Under the pieces are notes generated by a model. The model did no database searches, was not told the origin of the DNA, and saw only the letters and a program-made list of their open reading frames with translations. From positions 3,573 through 12,532 of the forward strand of contig VAYV01000099.1 of assembly GCA_005883175.1 (NCBI GenBank): 8,960 nucleotides of DNA. The letters are read 5' to 3'. Made by a program: the position numbers and the translations under genes. The DNA comes from Actinomycetota bacterium (lineage in GTDB: Bacteria > Actinomycetota > AC-67). Shown one piece after another: positions 1 to 4,934 of this stretch. Position 1 is the first letter of the stretch, and every line of letters begins with the position of its first letter.

Positions 1-1
1 G

Positions 2-622
2 CTCCTAGCCCAGATCTTCCAGCTCTGGACGTCGTCACCCAGCATGAGTGCGGAGGTCGCGCGGCAGATCGGGGAGCGCGCACTGCGCGCGTCGCACAAG
101 ACGGCCGACGAGTGGGTCGCCGTGCTTCGGGAGCGGCTGGGGGACGTCGAGTGGCCGCCTGGGGACGTGCGCATGACCACCGTCGATTGCTCGTCTGGCG
201 AGAGGCGCGTATGGCACGCCGGCGACGGGGCCGACGTCGTGCGCGTCGTTTCGGCCTCGTCGGCCGTGCCGGGCTTGATCCCTCCCATCGACATCGGGGG
301 CTCGTCCTACATGGATGGAGGGGTCTCGTCGCTCCTCAACGCCGACCTCGTCAAGGGAATCGGTGTGACCGACGTGCTGATGCTCGCGCCGCAGGCCGGG
401 GCCGGCGTGCTGGCGCCCGGCGCGATCGAGGACTTGAACCGTGAAACCGCCGAGCTGGCCGGTGACGGGTTCCGTGTGCACGCGCTCGTGCCCGGAGAGG
501 GATACGAAACCATCGGCCTGAACGCGATGGATGCAGCGTTGCGCGCGCCTGCGGTCGAGCTCGGGCTGCGCGAAGGCGCCGACTGGGCGAAGCGTCTGGC
601 TGAAGAGGGCTTCGAGGCTTAG
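2..622 (+). CDS. Patatin-like phospholipase, C-terminal part (5' end outside window)
   Basis: The frame is open back to base 2, so the ATG at 44 is probably internal and the gene begins upstream of the window. The visible 206 residues are the C-terminal half of a patatin-type acyl hydrolase. The segment 'ASSAVPGLIPP' followed by 'YMDGG' (Asp codon 314-316) is the hallmark second block of the family, where the Asp of the DGG motif is half of the Ser-Asp catalytic dyad. The nucleophile GXSXG and the oxyanion glycine loop would lie upstream and cannot be checked. Known members are cytosolic or membrane-associated lipid acyl hydrolases that release fatty acids from phospholipids or neutral lipids. 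The substrate here is unknown. The stop codon overlaps the convergent flavin oxidoreductase gene by 4 bp (TTAG), so there is no intergenic terminator. The neighbourhood suggests lipid metabolism, but a shared pathway is not shown. Confidence 0.85.
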   Translation, partial: LLAQIFQLWTSSPSMSAEVARQIGERALRASHKTADEWVAVLRERLGDVEWPPGDVRMTTVDCSSGERRVWHAGDGADVVRVVSASSAVPGLIPPIDIGGSSYMDGGVSSLLNADLVKGIGVTDVLMLAPQAGAGVLAPGAIEDLNRETAELAGDGFRVHALVPGEGYETIGLNAMDAALRAPAVELGLREGADWAKRLAEEGFEA

Positions 623-2292
623 TAGCGCGGCTGGTCGCCGAACATCTCGCCGAGGCGCGCGGCGACGTCGAGATCACCTTTCAGCTTGATCTTGCCTTCC
701 ATCAGCGCGAGGCCGCCGTTGAGCTCGCCGGCCGCGACACGCAAGAAGACCGGCAGGGGAGCGCGGACGACGAGCTTCGGCGAGTCTGCCGCGCCGGGCA
801 TCGCGCGCGCGGCGCCGTCGGCGATCGTCATCGCCCACGTGTGAACCGAGCCGTTCACCTCGAGCTCGTACTGGATCGCGCCGGTGAAGTTTTGCGCGCG
901 CGCGGGAACGAACGCGGCTTGCATCCCCGCGAAGATCATCGCGACGGCGTCGTCGGATCCGAACGCGGCGAGGAGCTCCTCGTCGCTCTTGCCTTTGATG
1001 AACGGCGCGAGCGGTGACTCGGCGCGCTCACTCTGCCCGCGCGGACCTTCGTCCCGCACGGTGACGACATAGTCGGGTTGCGGGGCGCGCGCGGGCGCGC
1101 GGCGTGAGAGTGCCTTCTCGCACGCCTCGGCAAGCCGCTCGCGCTTGGCGGCGTCGACGGCGTCGGCCTGCTCGGCGAACCGCGGCATGACGCGCGAAGC
1201 GAACAGCTGCAGCGATTCGAGCACGTGCTCGTGCTTGTTGCGGCCCGCCTGCAGCACGAAGATCACTTGGTCGATGCCCGCGCGCTCGTACCGCTGCACC
1301 AATTCCGTGATCTGATCGGGCGTTCCGATCGCACCGCGCAGCGAGCCGAGCCCTTGCTCGAAGAGCTTCACGCCGAGCGGCTCGCCTTCCGCCGCGATGA
1401 TGTCGCGCGCGAAGCCCTGCTCGGCGCGGTGCTCCTGGAACTCCTCCCACAGGTTCGTGCGTGCCGGCTCGTGCTCGCCGAAGACGTAATAGTGCGCGAG
1501 CGAGTAGCCGAAGAAGTGCCCGCCATCGATGCCACGCTCTATCGCGGTCTGCTCGTCTTCATGGCACATCATCGGCAGCACGACCGCGACGTTGGGGTTG
1601 ACGGCGAAGCCGATGGGGACGCACTCGTCCGATGTGAGGATCGAGTAGTACTGCTCGGCCCACTCCTTCGCGTCTTCGGGCTCGACGAACGCGAACGACA
1701 GCGCGCCGATCCCTCGCTGCGCCGCCATCAGGATCGTCTCGCGGCGGCTGCACGCGACCCACAGCGGCGGATGCGGCTTCTGCTTCGGCTTCGGGATCAC
1801 ATTGCGCTGCGGCATGTCGAAATATGGTCCATGGTGGCCGGCGAAGGGCTGCTCGACGAACATCCGCGTGATCGCGTCCAGCGCTTCTTCCCACTGCGCG
1901 CGCTTCGTGTCCCGGTCGACGCCGAAGCCGCCCAGCTCCACCTGTGAGCTGGCCTCACCGGACCCGAACTCGACGCGCCCGCCGGACACGAGGTCGAGCG
2001 TCGCGATCCGCTCGGCCACGCGCGCGGGGTGGTTGAACCCGATCGGCAGCTGCACGATGCCGTGTCCGAGCCGGATCCGCTTCGTGCGCTGACTCGCCGC
2101 TGCGAGGAACACCTCCGGCGCGCTCGAGTGGGAGTACTCCTCGAGGAAATGGTGCTCGACCTCCCAGACGTAGTCGAAGCCGAGGCGGTCGGCGAGCTCG
2201 ATCTGGTCGAGCGCGTCCTGCATGATGCGCTCTTCGGCGTCGGGATCCCACGGCCGCGGGAGCTGGTGCTCGTAGAAGAGACCGAACCTCAT
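619..2292 (-). CDS. Luciferase-like (LLM class) flavin-dependent oxidoreductase fused to SCP2 sterol-carrier domain
   Basis: The protein is 557 residues, longer than the usual 300-400 of the family because of a C-terminal fusion. Residues 1-375 form the luciferase-like TIM barrel: N-terminal strand 'MRFGLFYEH', the EHH cluster at 46-48, the family signature ERIATLDLVSGGR at 94-106, 'PPLWVAC' at 175-181 and the C-terminal 'GTPDQI' block at 323-328. A charged Ala/Pro/Arg-rich linker spans about 376-435. Residues 437-557 match an SCP2 domain, ending in the typical 'GKIKLKGDLDVAARLGEMF' helix region. LLM enzymes use reduced FMN (or F420) for monooxygenation, including type II Baeyer-Villiger reactions; SCP2 domains bind sterols and acyl chains. 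I infer an oxygenase with its own lipophilic-substrate carrier. The start is well fixed by AAAGGAGG 11 nt upstream. It is divergent from the PTE-like gene and probably shares its operator. FMN versus F420 cannot be decided. Confidence 0.9.
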   Translation of the reverse strand: MRFGLFYEHQLPRPWDPDAEERIMQDALDQIELADRLGFDYVWEVEHHFLEEYSHSSAPEVFLAAASQRTKRIRLGHGIVQLPIGFNHPARVAERIATLDLVSGGRVEFGSGEASSQVELGGFGVDRDTKRAQWEEALDAITRMFVEQPFAGHHGPYFDMPQRNVIPKPKQKPHPPLWVACSRRETILMAAQRGIGALSFAFVEPEDAKEWAEQYYSILTSDECVPIGFAVNPNVAVVLPMMCHEDEQTAIERGIDGGHFFGYSLAHYYVFGEHEPARTNLWEEFQEHRAEQGFARDIIAAEGEPLGVKLFEQGLGSLRGAIGTPDQITELVQRYERAGIDQVIFVLQAGRNKHEHVLESLQLFASRVMPRFAEQADAVDAAKRERLAEACEKALSRRAPARAPQPDYVVTVRDEGPRGQSERAESPLAPFIKGKSDEELLAAFGSDDAVAMIFAGMQAAFVPARAQNFTGAIQYELEVNGSVHTWAMTIADGAARAMPGAADSPKLVVRAPLPVFLRVAAGELNGGLALMEGKIKLKGDLDVAARLGEMFGDQPRY

Positions 2293-2303
2293 CGCGCGCG
2301 GTT

Positions 2304-2311
2304 CCTCCTTT
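2304..2311 (-). promoter_or_regulatory. Ribosome binding site of the LLM-SCP2 gene
   Basis: Minus-strand AAAGGAGG is a full-length Shine-Dalgarno match, with 11 nt separating it from the ATG whose first base is 2292. It fixes the start codon of the flavin enzyme. The predicted transcript leader is about 45 nt. Confidence 0.8.
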
Positions 2312-2323
2312 GATCTCGCCGCT

Positions 2324-2353
2324 TTGACCCCGCCGCTGCGAATGAACGATATT
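2324..2353 (+). promoter_or_regulatory. Predicted promoter of the phosphotriesterase-like gene
   Basis: TTGACC (2324-2329, 5 of 6 to the -35 consensus) is followed after 18 nt by GATATT (2348-2353, 4 of 6 to the -10 consensus), which lies inside the inverted repeat. A start near 2360 would give a ~30-nt leader containing the Shine-Dalgarno sequence. The call is by eye only. Confidence 0.4.
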
Positions 2354-2357
2354 CATT
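2341..2357. promoter_or_regulatory. Inverted repeat, candidate TetR-family operator (site 1)
   Basis: AATGAA-N5-TTCATT is a perfect 6-bp inverted repeat with a 5-bp spacer in the 98-bp region between the divergent LLM and PTE-like genes. Read on the minus strand, its 13-bp core TGAATATCGTTCA differs at one position from TGAATATGGTTCA at 3408-3420, in front of the TetR gene. Size, symmetry and placement fit a TetR dimer operator. It covers the predicted -10 boxes of both divergent promoters, so one bound dimer could silence both genes. Confidence 0.65.
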
Positions 2358-2375
2358 TTCTCGTCGAAGCTTCAA
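2346..2375 (-). promoter_or_regulatory. Predicted promoter of the LLM-SCP2 gene
   Basis: On the minus strand, a -35-like TTGAAG (2375-2370) is followed after 18 nt by a -10-like TATCGT (2351-2346), each matching 4 of 6 consensus bases. The -10 lies in the centre of the inverted repeat 2341-2357, so a bound repressor would block it. The same 18-nt geometry and the same -10 position within the palindrome recur at the TetR promoter. The prediction is by eye; no transcript start has been measured. Confidence 0.45.
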
Positions 2376-2379
2376 ACCC

Positions 2380-2388
2380 GGGAGGGGG
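2380..2388 (+). promoter_or_regulatory. Ribosome binding site of the phosphotriesterase-like gene
   Basis: GGGAGGGGG contains GGAGG (2381-2385) five bases before the ATG at 2391. It supports that ATG as the true start. Confidence 0.7.
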
Positions 2389-2390
2389 AC

Positions 2391-3377
2391 ATGGCGTTCG
2401 TCCAGACGGTGCTGGGACCCATCGACGCTGCGGAGCTCGGCCAGACGCTCATGCACGAGCACATCCTGTTCTCGTATCCGGGCGATGAGCTCGACCCGAC
2501 CGGCACGTGGACGCGCGCCGATGCGCTCGCGGTGGCGACGGAGCGGATGGAGCAGCTCAAAGAGCACGGCGTGAAGACGTTCGTCGATCCGTGCGCGATC
2601 GAGATGGGGCGCGACCCCGAGCTGATGGCAGAGGTCTCCCAGCGGACGGGGATGCAGATCGTGTGCGCGACCGGTTTCTACAAGGAAGAAGCCGGCCTGC
2701 CGTACTACTGGCGCGTGCGCTCGGCGGAAGAGGTGGCCGAGCTGTACCTGCTCGAGATCGAGAAGGGGATCGGGTCGACCGGCATCCGGCCGGGGATCAT
2801 CAAGTTCGCGTCGAGCGACCCGATCACCGAGCCCGAGCGAACGGTGATGGCGGCCGCGGCCATCGCCGCGCGCGAGTCGGGTTTGCCGATCATCACCCAC
2901 TGCGAGAACTCGATCGGTGCCGAGGTCCAACAGGAGGTGTTCACGGAGAACGGCGCCGACCTCGCGCGCACGATGATCGGCCACCAGGATCAGGCGGAGA
3001 AGGCGCAGCAGCTGATCGACATCGCCGCGCGCGGATCCTTCGTCGCCGTCGATCGGATCGGGCTCGAGATCCTGTCGCCCGACGACCACCGCGTCGAGAT
3101 GATCAAGGCGGTGCTCGACGCCGGCGCCGGCGATCGTCTGTGCTTGAGCCAGGATCACATCTGCTCGCTTCGGTCGCCGCGCTTCCCCTTCGAGATCCCG
3201 GAGCACCTTCAGTCGGTCGCCGAGCAGCTGCTGCCGCTCGTCCTGGACCAGATGTACCGGCGCCCGCACACGTTCATCTTCACGGACTTCCTGCCGAAGC
3301 TGGAAGCCGCCGGCGTGGCGCGCGCGACGTTCGATGCGATATTGACCGACAACCCCCGCCGGCTGTTCGGCGGATGA
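2391..3377 (+). CDS. Phosphotriesterase-family metallohydrolase, probably a phosphotriesterase-like lactonase
   Basis: This 328-residue protein has the normal length and whole-family pattern of the phosphotriesterase (amidohydrolase superfamily) barrel. All six binuclear-metal residues are visible: H22 and H24 (in MHEH), K138 (in IIKF, the lysine normally carbamylated to bridge the metals), H170 (THCE), H198 (GHQD) and D255 (SQDH). Their numbering nearly matches what I recall for the archaeal lactonase SsoPox (22, 24, 137, 170, 199, 256). Y97 and R222 also sit where SsoPox has active-site Tyr and Arg. Family members hydrolyse lactones, esters or organophosphates. A lactonase role is favoured by the neighbouring oxygenase, ADH and CoA ligase, but this is inference. 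No signal peptide is seen, so it should be cytosolic. It is divergent from the LLM gene, probably under the shared operator. The gap to the tetR gene is 46 bp without a terminator. Confidence 0.9.
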   Translation: MAFVQTVLGPIDAAELGQTLMHEHILFSYPGDELDPTGTWTRADALAVATERMEQLKEHGVKTFVDPCAIEMGRDPELMAEVSQRTGMQIVCATGFYKEEAGLPYYWRVRSAEEVAELYLLEIEKGIGSTGIRPGIIKFASSDPITEPERTVMAAAAIAARESGLPIITHCENSIGAEVQQEVFTENGADLARTMIGHQDQAEKAQQLIDIAARGSFVAVDRIGLEILSPDDHRVEMIKAVLDAGAGDRLCLSQDHICSLRSPRFPFEIPEHLQSVAEQLLPLVLDQMYRRPHTFIFTDFLPKLEAAGVARATFDAILTDNPRRLFGG

Positions 3378-3387
3378 CGCGCCCGGT

Positions 3388-3417
3388 TTGTCCTTGCGGC
3401 AGACTTTTGAATATGGT
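3388..3417 (+). promoter_or_regulatory. Predicted promoter of the TetR gene (leaderless)
   Basis: TTGTCC (3388-3393) and TATGGT (3412-3417) are 18 nt apart, the same geometry as in the promoters at 2324-2375. A start 7 nt after the -10 falls exactly on the A of the ATG at 3424. No Shine-Dalgarno sequence precedes that ATG, so the mRNA is probably leaderless, which is common in Actinomycetota. An in-frame TTG at 3388 would extend the protein by 12 residues, but it coincides with the -35 box. Confidence 0.45.
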
Positions 3418-3423
3418 TCAAAA
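3405..3423. promoter_or_regulatory. Inverted repeat, candidate autoregulatory TetR operator (site 2)
   Basis: TTTTGAA-N5-TTCAAAA is a perfect 7-bp inverted repeat with a 5-bp spacer, ending immediately before the TetR ATG. Its core TGAATATGGTTCA matches the minus-strand core of the repeat at 2343-2355 in 12 of 13 positions, and the predicted -10 TATGGT sits at the same place in the palindrome. This is the expected arrangement for an autorepressing TetR-family protein. Confidence 0.7.
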
Positions 3424-4116
3424 ATGGCCACGGGTGAGGGCCGCTCGACCGTAACGCATCCGCCGTCGCGATCAGACCGCCGCAAGGCTGCGACCGCCGC
3501 GGCGATCATGAAGGCCGCCGAGCGGCACTTCCTCGACAAGGGCTTCCACGGCACGAAGATCGAAGACGTCGCGACGAATGCCGAGGTGGCGACCGGCTCG
3601 ATCTACGTCCACTTCGGCAGCAAGGAAGGCCTGTACCTCGCTCTGATCGAGCGCGCGCTCCGGGTGGAGGAGGGCTACCTGGCTGCTGCGTTCGACCCTG
3701 CGAAGACCCCCGGCGAGCAGCTCATCGCGGCCGGCGACGCGTACCTTCGCTTCTACGTCGAGCACCCCGGCTACTTCCGGATGCTCGCATTCCCCTACTT
3801 CGACACCCGTCCGAAGGCCAAGGCAGATCCCGTGGCTGCCCGGGTGGCACAGCTGGCGGAAGCCCAGGTCACGCGCCTCGCACGTGCGATCGGCGACGCC
3901 GTCGAAGCCGGCCAGATCCGGCGGGTCGATCCGTGGCGTGCGGCGAAGTTCATGTGGGGGGCGTGGGTCGGCGTCATATCGCTGAACCTTCGCCCCGATC
4001 GTTTGAGGATCAAGGATGACGAGCTGGCCTCGGTTCTCGAAGAAGGGCGCGCGATGATCACGTTCGGCCTATCTGAGTGCAGCCGAGTGAGCCCCGCGGG
4101 AAGCGGCGCGGGATGA
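3424..4116 (+). CDS. TetR/AcrR-family transcriptional regulator
   Basis: The 230-residue protein has a canonical TetR DNA-binding domain. Helix 1 begins around residue 21, the 'FLDKGFHGTKIEDVA' segment spans 36-50, and the recognition helix 'ATGSIYVHFGSKEGLY' spans 56-71. The remaining helices (about 75-210) are the variable ligand-binding and dimerisation domain and resemble actinobacterial regulators of fatty-acid or xenobiotic genes. I chose the ATG at 3424 over the in-frame TTG at 3388 because the upstream 36 bases hold a promoter and a perfect inverted repeat. The matching repeat in the LLM/PTE divergent region suggests that this protein represses its own gene and both divergent genes, being released by a pathway ligand such as a lipophilic substrate or acyl-CoA. 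Downstream genes to 7352 could be on the same transcript. The ligand is unknown. Confidence 0.9.
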   Translation: MATGEGRSTVTHPPSRSDRRKAATAAAIMKAAERHFLDKGFHGTKIEDVATNAEVATGSIYVHFGSKEGLYLALIERALRVEEGYLAAAFDPAKTPGEQLIAAGDAYLRFYVEHPGYFRMLAFPYFDTRPKAKADPVAARVAQLAEAQVTRLARAIGDAVEAGQIRRVDPWRAAKFMWGAWVGVISLNLRPDRLRIKDDELASVLEEGRAMITFGLSECSRVSPAGSGAG

Positions 4117-4131
4117 GAAGGCGCTGACCGG

Positions 4132-4273
4132 ATGGCACAGGCCGTCATTGATCGTCCGCCGCCGCCCGCCACCGCCGCGTACACGACGTTCTCGCCGCGC
4201 CTCGCGCCGTCGTTCATCGCAACCGGCGGGCTGCTCGCGATCGCCGGCGGCCTCGGATTGTGGGTGCGGTCAC
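4132..4273 (+). pseudogene. N-terminal remnant of an unidentified membrane protein
   Basis: From an ATG 15 bp after the tetR stop, with a weak GAGAAGG upstream, the frame encodes a Pro-rich start (RPPPPATAAY) and then one hydrophobic helix at about residues 28-46 ('FIATGGLLAIAGGLGLWV'). Around residue 47 the composition changes abruptly to Arg-rich, out-of-frame translation that stops at 4395. From that point the neighbouring frame carries a LivF-like tail instead. I read this as the true beginning of a membrane-protein gene whose remainder was deleted. I do not recognise the family. It could still make a short membrane peptide. Confidence 0.5.
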
Positions 4274-4480
4274 GAGCGTATGCTCCAGATCATCACGCGC
4301 CTGAACCGCGACGGCGTGGCCGTCGTGCTGGTCGATCAGCACGTCGACTTGGCATTGAGCATCGCGAACAGGGCATATTTCCTCGAGCGCGGTGAGATCC
4401 GATTCTCCGGCCCGGCCAAGAAGCTGCGGGGGAGAGACGATCTGCTCCGATCGGTGTTCCTCGCAGGCGCGCGCGCATAG
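4268..4480 (+). pseudogene. C-terminal remnant of a LivF-type branched-chain amino acid ABC transporter ATPase
   Basis: In the frame with an ATG at 4280, 66 codons to the TAG at 4478-4480 encode 'ITRLNRDGVAVVLVDQHVDLAL', then 'SIANRAYFLERGEI' and 'SGPAKKL'. This is the characteristic end of LivF/LivG-type ATPases: the helix before the last strand, the switch-loop region (LVDQH, where LivF proteins typically have LVEQN), and the 'A(D/N)R.Y.L..G.i...G' block. Walker A, the ABC signature and Walker B are all absent, so it cannot act as an ATPase. Complete LivF is about 235 residues, so some 70% is missing. Liv-like transporters commonly accompany acyl-CoA synthetase and SCP2 genes in Actinomycetota, so a transporter operon may have stood here. 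The left boundary is approximate. Confidence 0.7.
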
Positions 4481-4490
4481 CGCAACGACG

Positions 4491-4499
4491 AAGGAGAGG
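4491..4499 (+). promoter_or_regulatory. Ribosome binding site of the SCP2 gene
   Basis: AAGGAGAGG lies just before the ATG at 4503. It selects this start over upstream in-frame readings that run through the LivF remnant. Confidence 0.7.
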
Positions 4500-4502
4500 C
4501 AG

Positions 4503-4934
4503 ATGGCAGAGATCAACCTCGACGACATCCCGGAAGAGCAGATCGCCGAAGCCCTGAAAGGGGCGACCGACGAGCAGGTCCTGGAAGGGTTCCGCGCGGT
4601 CGGTGTGAAGGAGTCGCTCGACCGGACGTTCCACACGATGCAGAAGCACTTCCTGCCGGAGAAGGCCGAGGGTGTCGTGGCCGAGGTCCAGTGGGTGGTG
4701 ACCGACCAAGGTGAGGAGTTTCCGTACCTTGCATCGATCGCCGACGGGAAGTGCACGATCACGAGCGGCAAAGGAGCGTCGCCGCGCGTGTCGCTCACGA
4801 TGGACCTCGTTACGTTCGTGCGGCTGATCATGGGTCAGGCGCAAGGGCCGCAGCTGTTCATGACCGGCAAGCTGAAGGTCGCCGGCGACCTGATGTTCGC
4901 TCAGCGCGTGAGCGGCTTCTTCGCGGCAGCCTGA
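4503..4934 (+). CDS. SCP2 sterol-binding domain protein
   Basis: This 143-residue protein is essentially one SCP2 domain (about residues 30-143) after a short acidic N-terminus. The hydrophobic-pocket architecture is visible as alternating strands ('VAEVQWVVTD', 'YLASIADGKCTI', 'VSLTMDLVTFVRLI') and the closing 'LFMTGKLKVAGDLMFAQRV' segment. SCP2 proteins bind sterols, acyl-CoAs or other hydrophobic ligands and hand them to enzymes; they are not catalytic. The domain aligns by eye along its whole length with residues 455-557 of the LLM fusion at 619-2292, so the cluster has two SCP2 modules. Its TGA shares one base with the ATG of the acyl-CoA synthetase (TGATG), which indicates translational coupling and a shared job, plausibly delivering the acid substrate to the synthetase. 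There is no signal peptide, so it should be cytosolic. Confidence 0.88.
   Translation: MAEINLDDIPEEQIAEALKGATDEQVLEGFRAVGVKESLDRTFHTMQKHFLPEKAEGVVAEVQWVVTDQGEEFPYLASIADGKCTITSGKGASPRVSLTMDLVTFVRLIMGQAQGPQLFMTGKLKVAGDLMFAQRVSGFFAAA

Noticed and set aside
1225..1947. A 240-codon plus-strand frame opposite the LLM-SCP2 gene
   Set aside because: It has no family pattern, lies fully inside a gene with clear domains on the other strand, and has no ribosome binding site.
3388..3423. TTG start for the TetR gene
   Set aside because: The 12 added residues are encoded by the predicted promoter and a perfect inverted repeat, and the ATG at 3424 gives a typical TetR N-terminus.
2289..3554. A long minus-strand open frame of about 421 codons opposite the PTE-like gene
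   Set aside because: It is Arg/Leu/Asp-rich and without recognisable motifs, and it covers the PTE-like gene plus two regulatory palindromes. It is an antisense shadow of high-GC codon bias.
4751..4933. N-terminal extension of the acyl-CoA synthetase
   Set aside because: The in-frame upstream stretch is out-of-frame SCP2 coding sequence; the ATG at 4934 with the TGATG overlap gives the normal family start.
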